Source of the DNA: Lamellibrachia columna
Lineage: Eukaryota > Annelida > Polychaeta > Sabellida > Siboglinidae
Assembly: GCA_963662155.1 (NCBI GenBank)
Contig: OY759263.1
Span: 9,845,081 to 9,909,080 of the forward strand
Reading direction: 5' to 3'
DNA length: 64,000 nucleotides
The notes beneath the pieces are model-generated. The model was given only the letters and a program-made list of their open reading frames with translations. It did no database searches and had not been told where the DNA came from. This document shows, piece after piece, positions 32,201 to 43,520 of this stretch. A program made the translations under genes and the position numbers. Every line of letters starts with the position of its first letter. The first letter of the stretch is position 1.

Positions 32201-35200
32201 CCTCATAAAAACTCATTTACAATTAATTTCTCAGCAAAATTACATTTACACAGTAATTGAAGACATACTATAATTCCACTAGGCATCGGTGGCAGGAGAG
32301 GTAAAAGGTATATTTAACAAATCAATGGTGCAAATGCATCCAGTTTCTAACAAAGGAACTATCTTATGAATGTTATAAGTTGCATTACACAGTCTAGAAC
32401 ATTTCATGACAATGCCCATAGTATTTTGATTGTTGACATATGTAAAAGTAAGATTTCAGGTTCATTTCTATGTGAAAATGTTCTCATAACCAACTGTGTC
32501 TTCTTTCAGTTGGATAAGACCTACACTGGGCTTCAGACTCTTGGCGCTGAAACAGTGAGTGACAGTAGTGGTTGTTCCTCATGTCTGCAATTCCTTTTTT
32601 AAACAATGGTTTAAAATAAAAAATAAATATCACACCATAGAATTATTATTGAGATATACATTTTTAGTAAGCTTGTTATCAGAATGTTACAATTGCCCAT
32701 GCTGAGCTTGTTTACATATGGAAAATACTGTCCAAATTCTTACACTACTATTATTGTAGTGTTGATAATGACATTTTATGTCATTTATTTTGTTTGTGTT
32801 GTCTCTGATAGGGCTTACTTTTATGATTCATAAATTTGTTCACCAAAAATGGATTTATATGACCATTTACATTTTGTTAATGGGCTTTGTAAGTATAAAC
32901 CAATTTTACTAACTCAAAAACAATTTGGATATAATTGACCCCACTCACCCCTGCATACAATTTTACTTTGGAAATTGTAGGCAGTGCATATGCACCATCA
33001 ATAAAAAGTTATATTTTCCATTTTTTTCTCCATATTCCAACAGGAAATATTTATTAATTCCAAAGACAACAAAACAAAAATATTCAATACAGAATCCATA
33101 CAATATATTCATTTTAAGTAAACAGGAAAAAAGGAAGTGATAACAATATTATGCAGTATGAAAATAAAAGTTAATGTCACTTAAGAGACAGGAAACTCCT
33201 ACTAAGACTCAATTTAGTCCTTGTCGAAGGAGCCACCATGTTCATTAATATCAACAATTATTTACATTTTATGAAAGATACTCCCAATAATATTAGTGCA
33301 TCAATACTACGAAAGGAATACAAAAGAAATATATGCAATTGATCTAACATTGAGTAATTTGTAATCGAGTGGACCCTTAACCCACCCATGCACCCTCATC
33401 CAATTTTTTGGGGGGAATTGTTTTATATATATAAAGCCCCTAAATTGCTGTGTCTTGTGAGTTGGTAATTGTGCATTATTCCAGAGATATCTAAACCTTG
33501 ACTGTGTGTGTGTTGTGTCTAGGTGGTGGACTTGGAACTGGAGGGGGAGAGGGAGTATTCCACCCAGTCCTCATCCGGGCGTTTCCCCATAGCTGGGAGT
33601 AGACAGACACCAGCAGCAACAGAGGCTCCCCCGATGACTGTTAAAAAAACTAAATCAGAAGTGCTGCCCTCGAGTGATCACAATGGGAAGCTTGTGGCAG
33701 CTTGTGATATCAGTGTCAAAAAGGAGTTGTCGGATAGTGACATGGACAGAGTGTCAGGCTCTGACGCATCATCAGATTTGTCACAGACAAGTAAATCCTC
33801 CAATCCATCAGAATTACTAAAGATGGCATCTTCTTATCTAGTCAGAGTCAAATCAGAACCGATGTCGCCAGTAAAGGACAATGCACAAAGGAACGGGTTC
33901 ATCGCCAGTGTGTGTAGCTCTGGTAGCACAAGTACGCATGCTATGTCACCCAATGCCAGGGTGGAAGCCAATGACTTGACATCATGCCATGAGACACCAG
34001 CCATGCCGTCTCATGGCGGCACAGTACCAGCCAAGTTTCATGCCAACTCGGACACCTCAGTGCTACAAAGTATTAAGATGGAGCCTGAAGATGAGGCATT
34101 GTTGACAAACCCTGAATCTCATACAGCTACAGTTGTCGTGTGTGCCACCCCAAGCTTATCACCTCCAACCACCAGGAGTGGCACCATTGGCATATCACCT
34201 TCAGCTACCAGGAGTGGCACCATTGGCATATCACCTTCAGCTACCAAGAGTGGCACTATTGGCATATCATCTCCAACCACCATGAGTAGCACCCCCAGCA
34301 TATTATCTCCAACCACCTGGAGTGGCACCCCCAGCATATCACCTCCAACCACCAGGTGTGACACCCCTGGTCAAAGTGTACAGGTCATGAATGATTCATC
34401 CGTTGACTCAGAAACAAATGACTGTCTACCTCATGTGGAACCCCCTGATGTGTCCTCATATGATGCTCCCAGTGTTGGTGACGCATCACTAACTATGATT
34501 GACGCGTCACTAATCAAGTCAGAGCAGACTCCTGTTGATGTTTCCCTATCCCAGAATGCAGTGGGCAGTTCCCAGAGTCCAGGACAGTCACTGCTGCGAC
34601 CACAGTTGTTGCCTGGTCGGACGGCGTTACCAGAGCAACTCTTTATGAGAGTTGTTGACCAGACTGGACGCACCTACCTGATACCTGGGTCGGTGGCTGG
34701 TGCCGCAGGGGTGGGGTCAGGGGGCAATCAGAAGGTCAAGGACACAGGTAAGGTGGTGTTCGTCAAGAAGTCATCGACTAGATTGCCGATTGTGGTCACT
34801 CCAAGCTCTCGTCCCAAACCTATGTCCATCTCTAGTCCTCGTCAGTTGGACGGTCACCCTGTTGTCATGGAAACACCATCTGGAAATAAAGCTGCAGCCA
34901 CATCAGTGCTGCCACCTAGTGTGTCGTCTCTATTGCACTCGTACTCCCGGCTGACCCAGAAACCTAATCTTCCGGCAAGTAGGTCCAGCGGAGCCGTTTC
35001 ACTGTTGAGACCTCGTATCTCAACTGCAGCTGGCGGTGTGCCGTGTACCACGTACCAGAAGTTAGCCAATATTCCGCTCGGAACGGTGGTGCCTTCTAGT
35101 GACATAACTGCTTCATCTGCATCAAAGCCGCGTTTCGTCACCTTTGCATCTACCACCAAACAGACCGTTGTAATGCCACAGGGTCACACGACTCGTGCAC

Positions 35201-36585
35201 AAACAGCAGTAGTGACACCTGGTGTCCCGACAGCAAAACTGTATCTTGCCAAAGTTGGCAATAAAACAGTTATGATTAGGGTCGAACCAAAGTGCAAAAC
35301 AACAAAACCGATTGATGCACCCCGACCTCCTGGTGGTCAGTGTAATCGCCGTAGTGATGGTGCACCCCATCCTGCCAAGGAGGCTGCCGGCACCAAACAT
35401 TTGTCAGATGGGAAAGGGTCTGCAGAGGAGGCCGGGAGGGCAACCAGCGACAGGATAGCACGCTTCGTCCAAGGTATCAGGTAAGGAGGCAAGTCAGACA
35501 TAGGTAAACAAAAAATTTTGTGTTTTGTATCGGGTAAGGAGGCAAGTCAAATGACGTTCAACTTTGTCTAAAGCATCAGGTAAAGAGGCAAGTCATACAA
35601 AAACATGTTTTATAATTTGGTTTGTCATGAAGATTTATAAAGTCAGAACTGTTTCGTAATTAAAACACTGTTTTGCATTAAATTAACATTCTACATTCAA
35701 TAAGACCCTCAAGTTCAGTAAAAAAAATATGGATTAATAAATAAATGTAAAATAAATGTTCTATATGAGGAAAAGGTATAAAAATATACATTCGTTATAG
35801 AAACTTAAAATTGTGTATTTATTAAATATAGTAATAAATTATTGTCATGTGTGTCGGTGTACTTTAGTTTGCCTGACATCTTATGTTTCAGTGTGGCAGA
35901 TTACAGTTGCATAGAAGAACTGGTAGGAGCAGCCTTGGGACACTTCCCGCCGCTGTGGATACAACCCCTCACAGGTAAAACATCTTTTCTCACACTACCT
36001 AGTTTTGTTCTTTGTTGACTTTCATAACTTGACATGGAAATTTGCAAATATTTTGCTATTAAAAATACTATTCATCAGATATATGTATCTAAACTGTGAA
36101 TTCTTATCTAAGTTGATTAATTATTAATTTTGTCCTCTATACGAAATTGCTTACAAGTTTTCTACTAGATAGCGCCACTGTTGGCATTTTTTCAGCTAGC
36201 TGTTCTCATAATTGCACAGCAGAATTACAGTGAATGTAAGTTAAAGTTCTACTATATGTGTCCCCTGCTATTGTTTTTAGTTTATCAGAAGCAGCTTTAA
36301 AACAGCTTCAAATTACATATAACTTATCATTGTGCAATAATTAGGTCACCCACAATCACATTTTTTCCAAAAGTAAAACTCTGAAGTTCTGCCATTTTTA
36401 ATTCTAAATTCTCCTTAGCTATGGACTATTTTGTAAAAAATATAGATGAAAGAAACCTCCTGGTTGGCATAAAACACAACTGTCAGAAAGAGGGGTGGTG
36501 TGCAATAATATGAAAAAATTCAAATGCATGTAGCGCGGAATTTGAAATATGACATTTGATCGATTAGGACAGCATAGGGACACAT

Positions 36586-36657
<72 letters not shown>

Positions 36658-37270
36658 AATTATGTATGATTCAGCAATATTTTCTTAGTAATCATAGAGT
36701 GCAGACTTCAGATGTCTTCAATTTCCATACTCCATACTCCATACAGCCCCTTCTGGAGGCTAATATAGGAGCTTGTGGTGCACATGCGGAAGATGCATAT
36801 CAACGGAAAAAAAATATTTTAGAACAAAATGGGGCAACTAATATGTGTGGCAAAGATCAGATTCCACCGCAACAGTCGGATGAGGTGGAATCAGGTGGAC
36901 TGTGCTCCCGCTGGAGAGGGTGAATGGAAGGGAGTCTTACTGTTAGTATTGTTTAAGGGGGGATAGAATTAATATGTATATGTGTGGAGTGTGGGTGGAT
37001 ACTAGTGAGGCTGCACATCTGTATGTTCATGTGTGTGCATGCTTGGTGGCATGCATGCAGGTGTGTGCGTGATGTGAAAGCCTAATGGATAGTTCGACAT
37101 GTGCACTGTCCACGTGGCCATCATGGTTTGCAGTCATTGCCCTGTCTAACACATTTCGCCTGGTTCCAGGTGTGACTCAAAGTGTGAATCAAGGTGTGAG
37201 GCCAGACATCATGCGGTCTTCCTGCAGCGATGTCCTCCAGTGGAACATTGGCAAACAAAGGGCCACCGAG
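25460..37270 (+). CDS. YEATS2: YEATS2 orthologue (YEATS-domain histone acyl-lysine reader), partial
   Basis: Eleven exons join with matching phases: 25460-25559, 26108-26205, 26817-26906, 28107-28337, 28755-28843, 29529-29690, 30538-30649, 32510-32554, 33523-35480, 35892-35974, 37170-37270, giving 1023 codons. The N-terminus has the YEATS2-specific block DPDYEDV, then [15 protein letters not shown] and a coiled [12 protein letters not shown]. The YEATS domain (residues about 195-300) has [26 protein letters not shown] and [15 protein letters not shown]; the aromatic-cage Tyr and Trp are kept. The last exon carries [11 protein letters not shown], matching vertebrate GWNIGKRRAAE. Vertebrate YEATS2 reads acetylated H3 in the ATAC complex. 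The exons encoding the rest of the conserved C-terminus and the histone-fold-like end were not found. Start codon choice rests on an acceptor at 25436 and homology. Confidence 0.93.
26228..26281. repeat. (AT)n microsatellite
   Basis: Pure TA/AT dinucleotide run directly behind YEATS2 exon 2, about 20 bp from its donor. Confidence 0.97.
28755..30649 (+). CDS. YEATS2: YEATS2 exons 5-7: YEATS domain
   Basis: These three exons supply most of the reader fold; the small eighth exon ([15 protein letters not shown]) finishes it. Junctions are phase 2, 2 and 0, with donors GTGAGT, GTAAAC and GTAGTT. The GNVS-RYI junction between exons 5 and 6 reproduces the vertebrate GNVSKYI. The HPSY and GWGEFP motifs that form the acyl-lysine cage are intact, so binding is likely preserved. 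Confidence 0.93.
28877..28948. repeat. 24-bp tandem repeat, three copies
   Basis: CTCATGTCAGCCACTGGGGT plus four bases repeated three times in the intron after YEATS2 exon 5. Confidence 0.9.
29765..29872 (+). repeat. Dispersed repeat, copy 1
   Basis: Matches 51595-51705 by eye, including GTGAAATCATCGGACAAACT against GTGAAATCATCAGACAAACT and the block around CTACGACATGCCAG. Family unknown. Confidence 0.6.
29945..30075. mobile_element. MITE-like half copy
   Basis: The stretch from GTGTACACACTTATTAAACC through CACAGTCAACTAAAT resembles one arm of the palindromic element at 50555-50795. Only a single arm is evident here. Confidence 0.55.
30977..31258 (+). pseudogene. Transposon-derived zinc-finger ORF remnant in YEATS2 intron
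   Basis: A 93-codon frame contains [20 protein letters not shown] followed by NKHK. This resembles the N-terminal zinc finger of hAT/BED-like transposases and their domesticated relatives (C-x-x-C, then FS-x-x-HGG-x-x-DV-x-x-H-x-x-x-x-x-H). The first cysteine position looks altered (CYAHSIVC). It stops after RWKKNLQYI, so the rest of a transposase is absent. It lies between YEATS2 exons 7 and 8 and is probably a dead insertion. Confidence 0.5.
33523..35480 (+). CDS. YEATS2: YEATS2 exon 9: long disordered central region
   Basis: A single 1958-bp exon encodes about 652 residues rich in Ser, Thr, Pro and Val with scattered VKSEP and IKMEP motifs of the kind that match SUMO-acceptor (psi-K-x-E) sites. 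No folded domain is evident until GKVVFVKK and the [20 protein letters not shown] block near the end. Vertebrate YEATS2 has a similar low-complexity central part. Acceptor TGTGTCTAG and donor GTAAGG are good. Confidence 0.9.
34162..34377 (+). repeat. 36-bp coding minisatellite in YEATS2 exon 9
   Basis: Six tandem units encode 12-residue repeats of the form [11 protein letters not shown]. Units 1-3 and 4-6 form two subfamilies (GTIGIS and TPSIS). The 36-bp period keeps the frame. Confidence 0.9.
36586..36654. repeat. (AT)n microsatellite
   Basis: Pure AT dinucleotide run of roughly 65 bp in the intron before the last YEATS2 exon found. Confidence 0.97.
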
Positions 37271-39789
37271 GTACTGCCAGACTCCCTTCTCTCATCTTCT
37301 CTCTTATTCTCTCCCTTCTTTCTCTTGTTGTTCCAAACGTGACACATTTTTGAAAATACACAATGTGGCAAGGAATTAAAATATGGCAGTTCTACGGCAC
37401 ATATCAGGCATAGATTTAGCGCCTTTCAGCATTTTTTACCGGGATATAGAGTGCACTGTAAACTTACGTCTAATTTATTTTTATGATTTATTTAAAATAT
37501 ATCGGTAGATACTATGGCACAACGCTTCGTTCCAGAACACTGTATCGAAATTATGATTACGTTGTGGCATATAATGTTAATTATGGTTGCAATTACAATT
37601 GTTGATACATATGATAATCTTTTTAATCAAATCACATAAATTCAATAATGATTATTTCCATGTGGTGAAACCTGTCAATGGAATGGAATGAGAACTGGAG
37701 CAATTTCTCGGTACACATGGTAAAAATAGAGTCAGAATTGATCCGTGTCTGGGGAGTAGGAAGCTTGGCTTATATATGTTGATTTGGTATGTAACATCTT
37801 TACTTTATTGCCCGAATCTCAGAATGTTAATGCTTGTACAACGATCTGGCTATGTTCCTATTGATTCCATATAGTTGTTGTATTTGTTTAATATCACAAT
37901 TGTTGGGTACAAAATATCAGATGTGTAGCATTTCCACATACGCAGTACATGTATAATTCAAACATTCTGAGAGGTTAAATTCTGTGTTGTGAACCTACTT
38001 CATCAATCTAAATGGGATCATATGAAAGGTAGCGTTGTTTCAATGACTAACTAGTGCAGGGTGGCATTTGGATCTTCACCAGAAAGAAAGGCAGAACTTT
38101 AATTTATTGTCGAGTACAGGTAAGTTCTAGTGAATGTGTGCATGCGTGGTCATGCATGCATGCATGGCCGTGCATGCATGCATGACCGTGCATGCTTGTA
38201 ATAATACAACAAAATTACTTACACCCTCAGATACCCAGGCTCAAATGCGCATCAAAAAAGGGTCAGGCAACCTCAAAATCAGTATGCAAAGTTAAAGTTC
38301 TCAACAGGTTGATGAATACGCCAGGCAGTTAAGGAGAGAACGGTTAAACAGATGAGTCTTCAGATGATCGCAAAATTTTTACTGTTTCCTAGTGACTTAA
38401 CACAACAGGGAGTGAACTGTAAACAGTTGGTGCAGCAACCAAGAAAGCCCTAGTTCCTATGTTTGTTTCAACTCTGGGAACAAAAGTGGAACAGAACTAG
38501 ATTGTCAAAGCTGTCTAGGCAATCTCTCGCAGGAGCGAGCAGTGAATGTAAATATGCTTGAAGTATAGGTTTGATGCCAACCAACCCCTCAGTAGGAATG
38601 TTCCTTTTGATTAAACAGTTTCTGCAGCAGTTTCGTGCTTGTCAGAGGCAGCTGGAACTGAGTCGTCAAATGTGACATAAAGAAGCCAAACACATAAAAG
38701 AGTATACCGTGGGAAAGAGGTCTTTTTCTCTTGTTGTTATGTGCAGCACTTGGCCCAGTCTATTACTGGCATGTGTGTACGTGTGTGGGCGTACGTGTGT
38801 GTATGTGTGTATGTGTGTGTATGTCTTCCTAGTGAAAGTGGTGCAGAACTAGTATTGTTTTTTGGAGCCACACGTTTCAAAATATGTTCACCACCATAAG
38901 AATTTTGTCGAAATAGTTTCTGTCTTCAACGTCGTAAATCACTGTCTTAACCCCTTTGTGGCCAAATTAATGCCAAATTTGTGCCACTACTGAATCTTAT
39001 TAAAATATAAAATGATGCTGTTAATGAGTCCGTACTCAGGTTGCATGAATGCAAATAAATATTTAACTTTTCCAATTATAAATTGTATTCATTGAATTGA
39101 ATTGACTAAATATATCCTGAAGTAACTAACAAAATAAACTTTGCAAAATAAAAAAATAAATATTTAAATTATTCTCGCATTTTCATTGTTTTAAATATTT
39201 TTCACCAACAATTATGGTATACACGCTGTGTATGAAATGTTTATACATTAATAAGCTGTGAAAATAATTAGTTGTTTAGGGTAAATAAAACTGAAATCAT
39301 AGTATTTTTTCCTGATTTTCCGTGTTTTTATGATTTCACATCTTTCTTCGTGATTGTTTTTTTCCCACCACTGCAAGAATGATACAATAATAGTACAGGG
39401 CATAATAATAGTACAGGGCATAATAATAGTACAGGGCATAATAATAGATATTCAAGTGAAAATGAGGAAAGCAGAAGTGCAATACTTATGTAGGACTTTC
39501 CCCTTTCATATCACCACATACAATTCTAAGTCAAAAAAGAGCATATAATTAAATATACCTACATTACAATATATTTCACAATTACAGATATTCTAGTCTT
39601 GTTTGTTATCATCATAAAGTCATTACTGGATGATTACTTCTATTATACAGAAATAATGATACTATTCAATCACACATATTACGTATTACTCACATATCTT
39701 ACTAGTAGTTACATTACTAAAATCACATTTATATTCCTATGCTAATTCATATTTCTTTAACAACAATTTCTTGTATTCTTTTTAAAATT
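37271..39789. other. Non-coding (YEATS2 intron or 3' flank) with simple repeats
   Basis: No further YEATS2 exon was recognised. Reading through the donor at 37271 would add 23 codons to a stop near 37340. The stretch holds CATG-rich simple sequence at 38145-38202, a TGTGTATG tract at 38766-38822, and an 18-bp triple repeat (AATAGTACAGGGCATAAT) at 39385-39447. Confidence 0.5.
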
Positions 39790-42010
39790 TATTAATATTA
39801 ATAGCATTCCTGATATCTTGCTGTATCAAGTTCCAAAGTTTTACACCTTATATGGATACATGTTTCGCCTTTAACGGTGTTCTGGTGTATCGATGTTTTA
39901 GGTTGTTGAATTGCCTAGTGTTATAATATAAACCTTGATCTACATTAAACCGCCTTTGGATATTTCTAGGTAAAAAATTTGTTTAGCCTTGTACACAATA
40001 ACAGCTGTCATCAAATCAATCATGTCAAATAGTTTCAATATACCTAATAATTCATTAAATAATCCATTTGAGTGATACCGGTAGTTTACATTGCATACAA
40101 GTCTTACCACTTTCTTTTGTGATAAGTAAAGACAATTAATATTACTTTTGTGTATTTTATGTATTTCCCCAAATTTCACAGCAATATGTTATATATATTA
40201 TATATATGTTATATATGTTATATATGGTACATATAATGAGCAGTACAGTATCACTAGTGAGTTTTTTCTAACAATTGCTTTGCTTTATACATAACTGCAA
40301 TACATTTTTATAGCTTACTACACACCAGGTTAATGTGTTCTTTCCAATTTAGTTTATCGTCAATTAATATACCCAAAAACTTTGTCACAAATGCTGTATT
40401 TATTTCCTTTTTATTGATGCTTACTTTGATTGTTGTATTTCTTTGTTTGTCCATTTGTTTTGGACAAATTTAATAGCTTGTTAACCGCAAATCATGTTGA
40501 CAACTTGTCTAGTTCTGTACTAACATCTTTGTTCAATTGTACTTCATCATGCCCCAAGCAGAAAATATTAGTTTCATCGGATAACAGCACAAATTTTAGT
40601 ACTTTGCTAATATTACATATATCATTTACATACAATACAAACAATTTGGGCCCCAGAATAAAACTCTGAGGCACTCCGCATAACACATGGAACAAGTCTG
40701 AGTCACAATCATCGATAGTTACATACTGTTGACTATTTAATAAGTAACTGGCTAGCCATTTATTAGTAACACCTCTAACCCCATAATGTGCCAGTTTTTT
40801 TTTAAGTAAGTTATGGTTAATTGTGTCAAAAGCCTTTTTAAGGTTAAATAAACACACCAATAGTGACCTTTTTGTCATCTAATGCAGATGTTATTTCTTC
40901 AGTAAGCTCCGTAAGTGCAAGTGATGTGGACATATTTACAAGTGATGTGGACATATTTACAAGTGATGTGGACATATTTACAAGTGATGTGGACATATTT
41001 ACAAGTGATGTGGACATATTTACAAGTGATGTGGACATATTTACAAGTGATGTGGACATATATACTGGCTATTTATTAAGATGTCATTCTTACTAATGAA
41101 AGAATCTAATCTTGTACAAACAATTTCTCTAGAATTTTAATTTTTTTAATTGTGGTAGTAGAGAGACTGGTCTGTAATTGGTGAGTTCATTTTTCTCTTT
41201 TGTTTTAAATAGTCGAATTACCTTGGCAATTTTCATCTTATTTGGGAATGTCCCGGATGTAAGCGACCTATTACATATATAGGCGAGTGGTTTAACTATG
41301 CGAGATATTACATTTTTACAATGATCATGTCTATATTATCAAATCCTGTGGATTTTTTATTTTTCCAATTTCCCCCCATGTTGATGATCTCATTTTCTTC
41401 AACCCCAGTTAAAAACATAGATTGAGAATTACACTTTCCCAAGAAGTTCTTAACATCAAAATTTTTAGTTGGAGGCTTGATCCCTTTTGCCAGATTTTGT
41501 CCTACATTTACAAAGAAAGTCATAAAATCCATTTGCTACATCCGTCTTATTTTTTATTATTGAACCATTGTTAAGAAACTGTGGAGGATAACATGGTTGT
41601 ATTTAACATTTTTCATGTTCCTTTTGTATTATTTTGTTGAACCAATAATTTGTTATAATACAGTTTTTCACTATTTCTTATTACAGTTGTTAGCTTATTT
41701 TTGTACGTTTTATATTTCTCTTCAGCATTTCTTATTCTACAGTGAAGAAAGTTTTTGTACAGATTATTTTTTTGTTACATGCATTTCTCAGACCATTTGT
41801 ACACCAGGGTTTGTGTTCTATATTTCCTTTGCTTCCTTTGCACACATTTATTTCTTTTAATGGGCATTTCTTGTCATACAAATTGGTAAAAACATAAATA
41901 AATTTATTATATAACTTATCAACATCTGTTTTATTCATTACATTGTCCCAATTCACTACTAGTAAATCATGTTTTAAGTATTCAATGCTATCCTTGTCTA
42001 TTTGTAGCAC
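39790..42010 (-). mobile_element. Degraded LINE (pre-RT, RT and 3' end)
   Basis: On the minus strand, from 42010 downward, segments read W-DNVMNKTDVDKLYNKFIYV and KPWCTNGLRNACNKK. Next come FFVNVGQNLAKGIKPPTKNF and GNWKNKKSTGFDNID, then NYRPVSLLPQ. The RT follows with LFNLKKAFDTINHNLLKKKL and GVPQSFILGPKLFVLYVNDI. The catalytic motif is decayed (LLSDETNIF in place of an F-A-D-D-T-N-type motif). The 3' tail at 40179-39940 has SQKKVVRLVCNVNYRYHSNG. Several frameshifts and stops show an inactive copy. It is a jockey/CR1-group element by motif style. Confidence 0.82.
40921..41066. repeat. 21-bp tandem repeat, seven copies, inside LINE
   Basis: GTGATGTGGACATATTTACA plus one base repeats at exact 21-bp steps from 40921 to 41047. 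It sits between the NYRPVS and FNLKKAFD portions of the minus-strand RT. Confidence 0.95.
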
Positions 42011-43520
42011 TCAGAACTATCATGTTGCTGTCATAGTTAACCCACATAACTGCAGCCATTGCCTCTCGATGTCAATGTTCTTTGAAAACTCTGTTCCAAA
42101 ATCCCCTCAAAGTCTGACTAGCCGGAGTCTGACATAATGACAATGTTCATAATTACATTCAAACTGTCATGTTGTGAGTTAGTTTAGGAGCCAATATATT
42201 TTAAGTCATCTACTTTCTAGATTTGACTCACATCTCATGGAGACAAGGGTTAACTGTTGGATTGAAGTACAAGTACTTGGTTTTGCTTGGATTGGGAACA
42301 GTCCAGTAGATTTGGAATCGCTTTCAACCTTTTTTAAGTAGAGATTCTGCTTCAAGTATCGTGCCAATGAACAGAGCGATCTCGCCAGTATAATGCAGGT
42401 CATTAGGATGACAGGCTGGATGTCAGGCTGGATGTCTGGTGCTTCAGTACCTGGTGAGAGTTAGTCCTTCCCAGCCATCAGTCGCAGTGATTAGAGCATA
42501 GTCCAAGACTGATGAACAGGTACGAGGTGAGAGGGTCACCTAGACTAAACATCAGTTATGTCAAATTGGTCTGTTTGCATCAGAAAAAATTCAAATTACC
42601 AACCTGCTGCACTTATTTCAGAATGTATATATTTCCAGTAACATCACTACAGTAACATCACTACAGTAACATTACTACAGTAAACAAATTTACATCGATA
42701 AAATAAGAAAATAACATAAGAATATATGGTCTCATCAGTGTAGCTTTTTCAACATATTTCTCAGCAACTATGTAAGTACTGATTTAATAAATTAATACAA
42801 AAACAATGTCTAACCTACTGAAAGGGTAACAACATTGAAGTCTAATTAATTATTGAACATTGAAGACCTAACGTTAAATAATTATATACACATAGCACAT
42901 AGACAACTGGCATATATACATTGTAGTATATAATACATCTAAAACCCAAGAGGTAGATCAGTATTTCCATGCAAAAATTGCATCAACAGTGGCATGAAGT
43001 TTAAATCTTGCAATTGCTACTTAAATCTTCTGACATACTTTTTTTGTAGAAAAACTAAAAAGATATGCTGCAATACAAACTTGTTTACGGAAACCAACCT
43101 TGGCATTACATGACATTCAGCACCTAGAAAGTAGTGTGAAGGACAAGATTGAATGCGCCTAAATAACTGCTTGGATAACATGTATAGCAATATAGCGAGT
43201 AGGGAATGGCTCAAAAGTTGCCAGTGCGTTTTATGCTCTAGGGGATGACTCAAAGCCTGACAGTGATTTTGTGTCTCTGTTTTTCTTGTCATGGAAATGG
43301 ACTAATTGAACTTGTTGGTTGTAATTAAGAACTTGTGGTTGCATTGTTCTGCACCTTATCTTCGGTTGAACTGTGATGGTTCAGTTTCCGTGACAGCTCA
43401 GTTTCTACTTTATCACTTCAGGTAGCTGTGACTGAGTTCACCTGAAATCCTTGTGTTCCACTTCAAACACCTGTTCTACAGCCGAGTTCAGTTGTTACAC
43501 TTCTGACAGTTGTTCTGTTA
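42011..43520. other. Non-coding, no supportable gene
   Basis: AT-rich with a 15-bp triple repeat (CAGTAACATCACTA) at about 42637-42682. No coding signature was seen on either strand. Confidence 0.5.
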
